Positions 46,201-55,144 of a DNA stretch of 64,000 nucleotides are shown piece after piece. The notes under the pieces were generated by a model. It was not told the origin of the DNA and made no database searches. It was given only the letters and a program-made list of their open reading frames with translations. Each line of letters opens with the position of its first letter. Positions within the stretch are counted from its first letter, which is position 1. Made by a program: the position numbers and the translations under genes. Source of the stretch: Candidula unifasciata (Eukaryota > Mollusca > Gastropoda > Stylommatophora > Geomitridae); assembly GCA_905116865.2 (NCBI GenBank), contig CAJHNH020002669.1, positions 62,001 to 126,000 on the forward strand, read 5' to 3'.

Positions 46201-47910
46201 GATCAGGTTAGTCAAATGTTCCATGTTCCTACATGTTCCAAGATCAGGTTAGTCAAATGTTCCATGTTCCTACATGCTCAGAGATCAGGTTAGTCAAATG
46301 TTCCATGTTCCTACATGCTCAGAGATCAGGTTAGTCAAATGTTCCATGTTCATACAACCTCAGAGATCAGGTTAGTCAAATGTTCCATGTTCCTACATGC
46401 TCTGAGATCAGGTTAGTCAAATGTTCCATGTTCCTACATGCTCAGAGATCAGGTTAGTCAAATGTTCCATGTTCATACAAGCTCAGAGATCAGGTTAGTC
46501 AAATGTTCCATGTTCCTACATGCTCAGAGATCAGGTTAGTCAAATGTTCCATGTTCCTACATGTTCCAAGATCAGGTTAGTCAAATGTTCCATGTTCCTA
46601 CATGCTCAGAGATCAGGTTAGTCAAATGATCCATGTTCATACAAGCTCAGAGATCAGGTTAGTCAAATTATCCATGTTCATACAAGCTCAGAGATCAGGT
46701 TAGTCAAATGATCCATGTTCCTTCATCCTCAGAGATCAGGTTAGTCAAATGTTCCATGTTCCTTCATCCTCAGAGATCAGGTTAGTCAAATGATCCATGT
46801 TCCTTCATCCTCAGAGATTAGGTTAGTCAAATGTTCCATGTTCCTACATGCTCAGAGATCAGGTTAGTCAAATGATCCATGTTCATACAAGCTCAGAGAT
46901 CAGGTTAGTCAAATGTTCCATTATGCTCAGAGATCATGTTAGTCAAATGTTCCATGTTCCTTCATGCTCAGAGATCAGGTTAGTCAAATGTTCTTTTATG
47001 CTCAGAGATCAGGTTAGACAAATGTTCCATAATGCTTAAAGACATCAGGTTAGTCAAATGTTCTTTTATGCTCAGAGATCAGGTTAGTCAAATTTTAACA
47101 TTATGTTCTTTTCAGTAGCTATTGATTTAAAAAAAAATGTGTGTATGTGCGTGCATGCACTTGTGTGTGTGTGTCCTTCCTTATGTAAAGCTTTCCACTT
47201 ATATTGTTAGGTCAGTTGGTTTAAAAAAAAATGACCATAGTGCCATACCCACAGTCATAGGCACAAGATCATTAAGATTTTATTCGCACATTATATTATT
47301 TTCTGAAGACAGCTTCGTGTTTCTTGGTTATTTAAGGAATAATTGATCTGTGGGAGGCTTGTTTCCACAAAATAATTTAACATGTGACATTTGAACATTT
47401 TAACTTATGTCTTCTACTAAATCTGTCACTGTTTGCCAAATCTTGCAGGTATTAAAGGATTTACCAATGCTGGCTAAGGAGATGGAATGTACAGACACCC
47501 AAGTTCTCCTATCGTTGGCAGTTTTTCGATCCAGCCTCCATCGCTGGGTCAGATCCCTCGCTCGTGACACAGAGAATGTACTTGTAGACTTAGCTTCTCT
47601 TCACTGCTGGAGAGTTCCAAGAGGAAGGGAAACTACTACTGCTGGTATTGAAACAACACAGTGCTGTTGTGGCCTTAAATTAGCCCCTGTTAACAGTCTG
47701 CCAGATTTCCATATTCTTCCTGAGTGGGAACAGATATCAGCCTTCCTGGCTTCAGGTGCTGACACAAAGAGAAGTTTGGTTACGGAAAATCCACACTTGA
47801 CAAATGTTGTGTTGGATAACTTCCCTGCAGCTGTGCAGGCTCTGGAGAGAGGGGTCTCTACTGCAAACATGATCTTGTCTGTTGGTTTGGTCATCACTGA
47901 CACACATTAG
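42152..47910 (+). CDS. MKKS: MKKS (BBS6), chaperonin-like Bardet-Biedl protein
   Basis: Four coding exons (42152-43202, 43906-44087, 45973-46083, 47449-47910) join in phase to 601 residues; human MKKS has 570. MKKS belongs to the group II chaperonin (CCT-like) fold and, with BBS10 and BBS12, helps assemble the BBSome for ciliary trafficking. Recognisable blocks are CAGPSGK (41-47), HKDCGLF in place of the ATPase GDGTT (93-99), VGLVLCQKVIHPKVKAVL with VDRLG (about 311-335), TGAQPIASVL at the first exon junction, SLSKEPRLLAGGGCW in exon 3, and the end VQALERGVSTANMIL then SVGLVITDTH. The altered ATPase loop fits the non-ATPase character of MKKS. Its introns and ends are unusually loaded with minisatellites. 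Confidence 0.93.
43203..43905. other. MKKS intron 1; decayed retrotransposon tail near 43640-43830
   Basis: A CT-rich stretch (43480-43570) and a short plus-strand fragment like the end of non-LTR elements are the only visible content. Confidence 0.45.
43906..44087 (+). CDS. MKKS: MKKS coding exon 2
   Basis: After GACTTTCAG the exon completes a glycine codon and encodes AQPIASVLASSDVGAYLGWV through to WEDRLAELK, ending in phase 0 before GTAGAA. Human MKKS has TQPIGSL at the start and WDELK at the end of this block. Confidence 0.9.
44225..44345 (+). repeat. interspersed repeat family A, partial copy
   Basis: Contains 'ttcactggctgtcaactccag' through 'tttcacagatctgactt'. A second partial A copy follows at 44965-45150. 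Confidence 0.72.
44560..44862. repeat. minisatellite, 40-bp unit
   Basis: Seven near-identical copies of cattcagtctatcagcctgg then tccacggcttatctgacctt lie in MKKS intron 2. Confidence 0.96.
44965..45150 (+). repeat. interspersed repeat family A, partial copy
   Basis: Contains 'atgcagactgttggttcctc', 'ggcagatgcgctcc', 'gacatgctttgtaggagggc' and the poly-C region before 'aatggggcac'. A short non-LTR-like tail (ELESEV, KELA) follows to about 45300. Confidence 0.72.
45430..45535 (-). repeat. tRNA-derived SINE fragment, family E (body only)
   Basis: Contains the complement of the family E body ('gccacctttacttcccag', 'ggtacccagtttaggctggg'). Confidence 0.6.
45596..46010 (+). repeat. minisatellite that multiplies a splice acceptor (MKKS exon 3)
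   Basis: Seven copies of a 61-bp unit occur. Each contains the acceptor (TTGTGTTTTAG or TTGTGTTTCAG) and about 40 bases of exon 3 sequence (TGCTGTGTGCAGACATGTCT and on). Only the last copy, starting at 45973, continues into the real exon. Because 61 is not a multiple of three, using an upstream acceptor without a matching donor would shift the frame. Confidence 0.96.
45973..46083 (+). CDS. MKKS: MKKS coding exon 3 (111 bp)
   Basis: The exon is in phase 0 at both edges and encodes CCVQTCLQGLYSLSKEPRLL then AGGGCWQAHCSYMLRDQ. Human MKKS has [20 protein letters not shown] then LGGGCTETHLAAYIRHK. Its acceptor and donor edges are both embedded in minisatellites, and its donor is GTTAGT. Confidence 0.92.
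46064..47097 (+). repeat. minisatellite that multiplies a splice donor (MKKS exon 3)
   Basis: About 25 copies of a 41-bp unit occur. Each consists of the last 20 bases of exon 3 (CCTACATGCTCAGAGATCAG) followed by the donor GTTAGTCAAATG and intron sequence. The first copy is the true exon end. Divergence grows towards the 3' end. Confidence 0.96.
47449..47910 (+). CDS. MKKS: MKKS coding exon 4 (last)
   Basis: The acceptor AATCTTGCAG precedes 47449. The exon starts VLKDLPMLAKEMECTDTQVL in phase 0 and ends GVSTANMILSVGLVITDTH with TAG at 47908-47910. Human MKKS ends [20 protein letters not shown]. Its final 50 bases belong to a 65-bp tandem array. Confidence 0.92.
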   Translation, partial: VLKDLPMLAKEMECTDTQVLLSLAVFRSSLHRWVRSLARDTENVLVDLASLHCWRVPRGRETTTAGIETTQCCCGLKLAPVNSLPDFHILPEWEQISAFLASGADTKRSLVTENPHLTNVVLDNFPAAVQALERGVSTANMILSVGLVITDTH

Positions 47911-48180
47911 CAGCAGGTGTCTTAGCTGCAAACATGATCTTGTCTGTTGGTTTGGTCATCACTGACACACATTAGCAGCAGGTGTCTTAGCTGCAAACAT
48001 GATCTTGTCTGTTGGTTTGGTCATCACTGACACACATTAGCAGCAGGTGTCTTAGCTGCAAACATGATCTTGTCTGTTGGTTTGGTCATCACTGACACAC
48101 ATTAGCAGCAGGTGTCTTAGCTGCAAACATGATCTTGTCTGTTGGTTTGTTCATCACTGACACACTTTAGCAGCAGGTAT
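47861..48180 (+). repeat. minisatellite spanning the MKKS stop codon, 65-bp unit
   Basis: Five copies of a 65-bp unit start at 47861, 47926, 47991, 48056 and 48121. The first holds the last 16 codons and the stop of MKKS; the others are in the 3' UTR and repeat coding-like sequence and TAG. Confidence 0.96.
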
Positions 48181-48960
48181 TATTTTACTTGTAGTATCAC
48201 ATCTTGAGTTAGAGACGCAATCTGGCCTGTTCCAACCACAGTGAAGAAAAAACTGTATGGTGCACGAGAAGATATGGACTGCACGATAGCTTTCATAAAG
48301 GCTACCGGCCTCCTGGTATAAGTTTTCTGACAGAAGGATCGAAGAAGAAGCAGACAACTGGAGTGTATGACGTAAGGGTTATAAATGCAGCTTCATAATT
48401 CTAATACACCAAGATTAAAAGATAGCTTTTGGAAACTGGTCAGCAATGTTGATCGAGGCAGTGTTGTGAGTGTTGATGTTCAGAAAGCAGTGACAAACTA
48501 CTGAACATAACATTTCAGACTAAAACCACAAACAGTTAACAGATGCTGGGGTTTATTATTATTGTGACTTGTGCGGGTGTTAAAACTTACCACACACATC
48601 ATTCTCTGTCTTCCTCTGTCTGGCCTAGCTATTCCCCACCCCGGCTGTTTAAACTTTTCACACACATCTTTCTTCGTCTTCCCTTGTCTTTCCCTGTCTG
48701 TCCAGCCTAATATTTTCCCATATAAGACTAAATTCTCCGTGTCTTTTGTTGATCTGCCTCATACACTTCAGTTAGTGTTGCTGTCTGATCTTCAGTTTCC
48801 ACACATTCACCCCAGACCACCAATTTAGCAGGCAGTTACTTCAAAAACTAAACTAATGAACCTCGTTTAAATAAAAGCTAACAAAAGTTACAGTTGTGAT
48901 GTGAAACTCTAGGCCTTGACGTATTATTCTAGGGCATGAGGAGGTACGGCTAATTCCCTT
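48181..48960 (+). other. MKKS 3' UTR and flank
   Basis: A canonical AATAAA at 48870-48875 is a candidate polyadenylation signal about 960 bp after the stop. A family D SINE fragment lies at about 48485-48560. No other gene is seen. Confidence 0.4.
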
Positions 48961-49019
48961 CCTCCTTTGAACTGTTTCATGCTCTGCAAGTTGTGTTTTT
49001 GTCATGTTATATGTTAGAT

Positions 49020-49200
49020 TGGATTTTTTTTACCCCACCAGGACATCACACAAGCGATAAACACCCGATGACACAAAGTGCCACCATGCGGATGAGGATC
49101 ACCGTGGAGAGGTCCCAGAAACTGCGTTCAGACATTTGGCCATAATGATGACCTGCCTATATTGCGGCCCCTGGCAAAAGCCAGAGTGGGGCTTCAAATA
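49020..49200 (+). repeat. interspersed repeat family B
   Basis: This is a plus-strand copy: 'taccccaccaggacatcaca', 'agtgccaccatgcggatgag' and 'tatattgcggcccctgg'. It is about 90% like the inverted copy at 38790-38960 by eye. Confidence 0.82.
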
Positions 49201-49440
49201 ACAAAAAGAAACGTCCTAAGAAGGACGAAAAGTAGTAGTATGTTATATGTTAACACAGAGTGGGAATAAAAGCATCTGCCACCTGTGGATGTGAAGGAGA
49301 CAAGATTCCTGGGCATATACTCTACTACAGCATTACCCTGACAGCCCTCTGGCCGAGGTTGGGGATCTGGCCGAAGGGATCGGAGGGGACCATAGAGGCA
49401 CCATTTTGTTCGTGACCCAGATGGGCAGGAATGTTTAGCA
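49200..49440 (-). pseudogene. non-LTR retrotransposon Cys-rich tail remnant
   Basis: The complement matches the end of the element at 59782-60345: a segment with GPDPQPRPEGCQGNAV in place of its QTPEHILQYC-like block, plus the terminal 'gactgatgttgaat'. It is heavily mutated. Confidence 0.6.
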
Positions 49441-49714
49441 TGACTGATGTTGAATACATCGTAAGAAGAAAAAGTAGTTTTCTGGAAATCTTTCAGACAT
49501 ACAGAAAGGCTTATTGCTTGGTAGAATGAGAGTTTTGGGTGATTTCCCTTTACAGTTATCTTCAGCTGTTTCAATATCCGCTATTAAATACTTATCATTG
49601 TTGATTTGCACCTTTTGTTGGTTATTATATTTAATGCTAGTTGAACAGCTGTCATTGTTTGTGGTCAGGTATGTGTGAATGCTCACTAATGGAGCTGTGG
49701 ATGAGAATTCAACA

Positions 49715-49920
49715 CATTCCAGTGAATCAAGAGGTGAGAAAATGATGATGTTGTTGGATTGGACACAGGTTGAGAAAACCTAAGAACAGTATTATTGGGA
49801 TGTCTTTGTACTGAAACCCACAGAGTTCAAATAATGACAGACCAAAAAAAAAAAAAAAAAAAAACAGGAAGAAAATGAAGCTACAAAAAAGGAGGAAGAG
49901 AGCTGCATGTGAAAGCGACA
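49715..49920 (+). pseudogene. non-LTR retrotransposon tail fragment with poly-A insertion
   Basis: Blocks equivalent to W-x-GHTLRK and SI-x-R-x-SL-x-W-x-P of the 40655 copy are visible in broken frames. A run of about 22 A lies at 49843-49864. Confidence 0.55.
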
Positions 49921-49935
49921 GGACGACTCGGTTCT

Positions 49936-50094
49936 TTTCTGTTCAGCGATCACATCACATGTGATTTAGGGACATCCCATATTATAGGGGGGTTAGGGTT
50001 AGTGTTAAATAAATGGCGACTACTACTAACCCTAACCCCCCTATAAAAGGGATGTCCCTAAATCACACGTGATGTGGTCGCTGAACAGAAAAGG
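49936..50094. mobile_element. small fold-back MITE with telomere-like loop
   Basis: The arms are about 65 bp each and almost perfect inverted copies (TTCTGTTCAGCGA, CACATCAC, TGTGATTTAGGGACATCCC, TATAGGGGGGTTAGGGTTAG). The loop is about 25 bp (TGTTAAATAAATGGCGAC and on). It has no coding capacity. Confidence 0.88.
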
Positions 50095-50227
50095 ACTGAT
50101 TACTCTTTACGGGGATGTTTCTTGCTCAGTAAGTCTTGTCTGTTTGCTCCTTGAGACAAAAAAACCGAGCGAATACTTTTCCACATTTGCTGTCAGAGAT
50201 ACACACTTAGTATATCGTGGCAGGACA

Positions 50228-50498
50228 TTGTCCCCAATAAATGGGTACTCAGAACTGCAAGATTGCCAACTGTACGTTGTACTGAAGCAAAGATGCCTGT
50301 GCTGGTTGGGACAAGTCTGTTACATGGAGGACGGTCAAATTCCAAAAGATCTCTTGTATGGTGAATTAGAAACAGGGAAAAGATTGGCAGGAAGGCCAAG
50401 GTTACGCTGTAAGGACATATGGAAATGTGACCTGAAGTATCCCAACATTGACATAGACAAGTGGGAGAGATCAGCTGCTGACCGACTCCTATGGAGGC
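50228..50498 (+). pseudogene. non-LTR retrotransposon C-terminus split by an LTR element
   Basis: The frame reads LKQRCLCWLGQVCYMEDGQI then PKDLLYGELETGKRLAGRPR, RCKDIWKCDL and WERSAADRLLWR. It is cut at TGGAGGC by the LTR insertion and resumes at 55705 for a short distance (QAVEDRLSQSA in the same frame). Confidence 0.82.
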
Positions 50499-51053
50499 TG
50501 TAATGACTGCCCTTTTGTGTCTCCTCCACACTGGCTATCTGTGGTGCAGAGTTAACACTGGCTCTAATATCTAGAGGTTCACAACTCAATCAACGCAGAC
50601 ATGATCCTCTTCATGGTCACACAACGTCTAACAACGGTTAACACCAGCGGCACATTTCACGAGTTTATTTACACGTTAGCTCAATACACAAATCACAGGT
50701 GAATCCACTTACAGCATTCGGACAATAGACGTTGACATATTCACAGCTGGCTTTGACAATCAAACAGGGTACCATTCACAGCTGGCCTTCTCGATCATTC
50801 ATTCCTCGCCGATTCAAATCCACATGCTCTAGTCATTCTCCATTCATCTTCACAGCTTCATTTTCCATCCTTTCTCTCTGGGGCCCAGTCACCGAATGCC
50901 CGCCTGATTCTCAATCCCCCAGATCTCCTCATTCACACGTGACACACTCTTTCCTGTCGTTTCACCATATCTCCGTGAAACACATGCTCTCAGGGACTTC
51001 CCCAGTTATGCCAATCATCCCCTGACATTATCCCTATTTATAACATCATTACA
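50499..51053 (-). repeat. 3' LTR of the Gag-protease element
   Basis: This is the 555-bp LTR, with 8-bp inverted ends TGTAATGA and TCATTACA. It is the downstream LTR in element orientation. Confidence 0.95.
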
Positions 51054-51067
51054 TCTCTCCTCCCCTT
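51054..51067 (-). promoter_or_regulatory. polypurine tract
   Basis: On the minus strand AAGGGGAGGAGAGA lies directly against the 3' LTR. It is the expected plus-strand priming site and confirms the element's orientation. Confidence 0.85.
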
Positions 51068-52076
51068 AAACAAAAAAAATATGCAATATTTTTTTTCCCA
51101 TAACCTATATAAATTTCCATATAAGAATATATTGCCTTATTTTACTAATATGTTTACTGTTGGCTGGAATTCTACCATTGGTTCTCTGACTTGTACCACA
51201 TATGCAGCATCTCTTGTCACTCCCCTTGACAGTTCTTGGCAATATGCTAACAGAATCACCTCCCCAAAGCGTTCCTCAACAACGCGGATGACCTTATAGG
51301 CTCTGTGACGTACTTATCAAGTCCTGAAGTCAGTCTACCTAAAGAAGACTGAACAACACCCCAAAGCGTTCCTTAACAACGCGGAAGTCCAAAAATGGCT
51401 CCAAAACCAGACTTATAAATCACACAGTTCTGTATGTCCCCCATAGAACCAAGTTCCTGTTGACAGTTCATTCAAAGTGATTGCTACTCCTTGTTGGTCT
51501 TCGTCATTCACCATGGTTTATACCAAAGCTTTGCCAGAATTTACTCATTTTAGCATTGTGGCAATTTCATTTTCTGTTTGTACACTATATCATAGATATT
51601 TCTAAATTTCTATATCTGTAATTTACTGTTAATAAAATTTCTATTATAACCTAATGTGTCTGTTGTTTTATTATGAACTCATACACCATCCCTCAGTGTT
51701 ATTTTGAATTCATACACCATTCCTCATTATCACTTTCACATCATAACTGTTAGTAACAACACGTTTATTGAACATTTGTTAGTAATGTTAGACTGTTACT
51801 TATAATTATCTCCCTTTTCTATTTAACTCCCCTTGTGATTATTTCTGTTTACTTGTCACCTATAATTATCTCCCTTTTTTATTTAACTCCCCTTGTGATT
51901 ATTTCTGCTTACTATCTTTATAACCTAGACATAATATCTGGAATGTGATTTTTAACACCTTTAACATGCCTAATATCAAATTTAAACTTTTGTATTATCA
52001 ATGGCTAATGGTAAACTAGCGTTGTCATTAGCATTTATGTTCTGCAATTTTACCTGTAATGACTGTAAATTCTTTT
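51068..52076 (-). other. non-coding interior of the LTR element
   Basis: About 1 kb of AT-rich sequence lies between the Gag-protease stop and the polypurine tract. No RT, RNase H or integrase motif is visible in any frame. A 72-codon plus-strand frame is antisense and not supported. A tandem pair of about 65 bp ('ttataattatctcccttt') lies at 51799-51910. Confidence 0.6.
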
Positions 52077-54329
52077 CTAATTAGGAAATTCTATCTTTTT
52101 TTTTTTTTTTTTAAACTGATCACAATATTTAATGCCTCTTGCTCGAAACTTATTTTTTATTATTTTTCCCTGATCACAGTTTAATTTTGTTGGCTTCCTG
52201 TTCAATTGCATTGTGAATAACTGATACTTTAATATTGCAGCTTTCCTAACATATTTAACACAACAATTAACACTTGACATTAACACTGTCACAATTAATG
52301 TTACTAGCCACTGCATTAGTAAATTTACTTGTTTTTTGTAGTTTGTTGATAGACTTGGACAAAATCTGTTTTTATCTTCTGTAGTTACTGGTATTTGTTC
52401 TTTGTTCATGTTTACGGAGTGCTCTTGAGTTTGTTGATTTTTTGTTACACTCCTTGTGACTGCTGCAACGTTTTCTATTTCCTGCAGATTTACACTGTCA
52501 CTTTTATCTTCCATGACTGCATTTGTCTCTTGTCTCTGCGTGGTTAGCATCACCTCTTCTGTCATCTCAGGTATGTTTTCTTTCTCCCACTGTTTTATTT
52601 CATGATCTGTCATCTCTTTCAGCCCTGGTTGGTTACCAATGATAAGTTCTGCACACGGTGAACTTAATACAGCCATGTCCATCTTCTTAGTGGTATATGG
52701 CGTTTTGACCCATACTGATGCTATTCTGAATTTTTCTATTCTACCTCCGAATGTTCTGCATCTAACCACTTTATCAGTCATATCCTCTGGTTTCACTAAT
52801 GACTTATGTATACCTGAGATCGTCGCCCCTGTATCTCTTAAAATTGAGACGATTCGATTACCAACTATTCCTTTATGTAGGTTTAATTTCCCACAGTCTT
52901 TCACAGAATTTGCATTATGCACCGGTATCTTATGTCCACAGGGTAAGTCTCCATATTCTTGAAACGTTTCACATATTGTGCATTTGTCTTCTAGTAGCAC
53001 TGCTGCATTTGTTTCTGATATATCACTTTCTGACTCGGAGTCTGATGTTTCACAAACTGCTGCTGCTTTAAATTCTTTCTTATATTTACAAAATTGACGC
53101 GTGTGCCCGTAGAATCCACAAGCCCAGTATTTACTTGTACTATCATATCTCTTTACCTTTTTCCTCCTGTTTTCAATTTTCTTTCTGACTTCTTGTTCAT
53201 ACAATTGATTGGCGTCGCATATGGTTTCATTACCGTGCCTTTTTTTGCATATGTCACAATCTATTATTGTTATTTTCCTTCCTCCATTAAATTTTTTTCT
53301 GGACGGATATACTGATCTATTATATCCTGTTTCATATGACTTTTGTCCTTCGGCACTGGCTCCTGAGTATATATCAGTGTTTTGTGGTATGAGAAAAATA
53401 TCACGATGTGCTGCATAATAATTTTCTCCTAGTTGTTCAAGATGTTTTAACGAAGTAGGTTTGTGTTCCTTCAGAAATGTGGTCATAGGTTTTGGTAATG
53501 ATTCTAGCAATTTACTTCTTAATAGTAAATCAACTAACAGATCATAGTCGTTAATTTTGGCTGAATCTACCCATTTCTGAAAAGTTGTCTGAACTTCGGA
53601 CATATAATCAACAAATGTTTGAGTTGATTTTGGTTTTAAATCAATGAATTGCAATCTGTATCCTGCTTCTTGTAGGTCATAGTGCCTCATTATCCGGTCT
53701 TTAATATAATCAAAATCAAGTCGTAAATTTTCTGGCACTGTCTCCAGTATTTTTAACGGTTCTCCTCCAAGGTGTCTTTGGAACAGTATTGCCCAATCTT
53801 CTTTTGGAATTTTATGAAACCGAACTTGTAGTAAAAATGCTGAAATCCATGATCCAATGTCATCCTTTTCACCAAAATTCTTTATTAATCCTTTGTATTT
53901 TGTAAATTTATGTTCTTCTTCTTTAGCTCTTTCCCTTTGTGCTGCCAGTTCTGCTTTGGATTCATTATCCATTTCTTTTGTTCTTATTTGTGCTTCAACC
54001 TTTTGTCTGTCTGCTTCTATTTGTGCTGCTAATCGCTGTTGTTCAAGTTTTAACTCTTGCAATTTGATTTCTTTCTCATGGTCTAATTGCTGTTGTTTCA
54101 TTGCTGCTTCGTGGGCACGTGCTTCTGCTTCCTGGGCGCGTGCTGCGGCCCTTTCTTTACGATCCAATTGTTGTTGAACCCTTTGTGCTTCTTTAAGCTC
54201 CCGGTCGCGTTCTTTGTCCTCCTGTTCTCTTCCTTCACAGAACTTCTGTCTATCCATTATAAATTGTAAACATTTCGTGACGTAATTAATGTTGATAAAC
54301 ACCACTTCTTCCTTGTCTACACAATACAC
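52077..54329 (-). CDS. retrotransposon Gag-protease polyprotein
   Basis: The frame is 750 codons from 54329; a second ATG at 54257 (MDRQKFCEGREQ) is the likelier start because the first 24 residues look like leader. In order: a charged coiled coil rich in Q, E, K and A (about 35-145); an alpha-helical Gag core with SCAN-like features (about 145-315); a C-x2-C-x3-H-x5-C cluster (358-371); a CCHC-type knuckle WACGFYGHTRQFC whose first cysteine is tyrosine (401); an acidic linker; an aspartic protease with DTGA (499-502) and a distal LIIG (563-566); then AAVTRS, which in complete elements leads into the RT. Here it runs to a hydrophobic stretch (about 668-690) and a basic tail. It packages RNA and cleaves itself; no pol is encoded. 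Confidence 0.88.
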   Translation of the reverse strand: MYCVDKEEVVFININYVTKCLQFIMDRQKFCEGREQEDKERDRELKEAQRVQQQLDRKERAAARAQEAEARAHEAAMKQQQLDHEKEIKLQELKLEQQRLAAQIEADRQKVEAQIRTKEMDNESKAELAAQRERAKEEEHKFTKYKGLIKNFGEKDDIGSWISAFLLQVRFHKIPKEDWAILFQRHLGGEPLKILETVPENLRLDFDYIKDRIMRHYDLQEAGYRLQFIDLKPKSTQTFVDYMSEVQTTFQKWVDSAKINDYDLLVDLLLRSKLLESLPKPMTTFLKEHKPTSLKHLEQLGENYYAAHRDIFLIPQNTDIYSGASAEGQKSYETGYNRSVYPSRKKFNGGRKITIIDCDICKKRHGNETICDANQLYEQEVRKKIENRRKKVKRYDSTSKYWACGFYGHTRQFCKYKKEFKAAAVCETSDSESESDISETNAAVLLEDKCTICETFQEYGDLPCGHKIPVHNANSVKDCGKLNLHKGIVGNRIVSILRDTGATISGIHKSLVKPEDMTDKVVRCRTFGGRIEKFRIASVWVKTPYTTKKMDMAVLSSPCAELIIGNQPGLKEMTDHEIKQWEKENIPEMTEEVMLTTQRQETNAVMEDKSDSVNLQEIENVAAVTRSVTKNQQTQEHSVNMNKEQIPVTTEDKNRFCPSLSTNYKKQVNLLMQWLVTLIVTVLMSSVNCCVKYVRKAAILKYQLFTMQLNRKPTKLNCDQGKIIKNKFRARGIKYCDQFKKKKKKIEFPN

Positions 54330-55126
54330 ACGAACTCACCTATACGGACGTATTACAAACATTTAGTAGTAAAAGTACTACTGCTGGTACTGACTGGACC
54401 CCGTTCTTTTTTATTGACAAGTACTCTTAACCTGAGGCATTCACTTGTGGCTAGTGTGCTGTACGGTTGCCTCGAATTAGCTGTCGCTGATGACGTTTTA
54501 TCTGCTACTGTGTTGTACGTGACCGTTGTTGATGACCTTGCTCGCTGTAACTGAGTGCCGTCTTGGCCCCTGGCCATGCAGTGTTCTTGCGGTGAAATCT
54601 AGTCCGAAAATTCGTATCTCTGGTTTATGACCTCTTGTTTGACGAACAAAACCCACGTCAAACAATAGTCACAGGGATACCGTTGCTGACAATTTTCCGT
54701 CGTGGATTACCCACCACAAGGGTCAAAAGTTCAGCTTACAGTCTCTTCCAGCGACGAACAAGCGTTCCCGCGGGATGAAACGTGTACAATTTTTTCACAC
54801 GTGAAGTGAATACATTACCCAGTATTGCTTCGCCGTGTTTCTGCCCATTTTTCTCAGGCTAGCTTGTTTGTTTCAGAATGACTAGAGTCTGGAATTCAGT
54901 TGTCCCGGTTTTACTTAATGCCCTTGACAGCATGTCCTGGTCTTACATAATACCCCGACATTTCTTTAAACTCCATCTTCCAACACACATAGTCACTCAA
55001 AACTTACGGCTGCCGGTGTTTGCCTAAATTTTTCTTCTGTCCACAAAAACACTACGTCTAATGTACTGGCATAGTTATAACATGCCTGCACTGTAACTCA
55101 TATTTATAACTTACAATGTATTCGCA
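54330..55126 (-). other. leader region of the LTR element
   Basis: Non-coding sequence lies between the primer-site position and the Gag ORF. A donor-like AG-GTGAGT is present on the minus strand at about 54339, so a spliced transcript is conceivable. Confidence 0.5.
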
Positions 55127-55144
55127 CTTAGGACGGGTCCCCAA
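55127..55144 (-). promoter_or_regulatory. putative tRNA primer-binding site
   Basis: Directly after the 5' LTR (minus strand) come one T and then TGGGGACCCGTCC, which has the TGG start expected for pairing with a tRNA CCA end. I could not match it to a specific tRNA. Confidence 0.5.

Noticed and set aside
52639..53418. Plus-strand frames of 69-107 codons
   Set aside because: They are antisense shadows of the Gag-protease frame.
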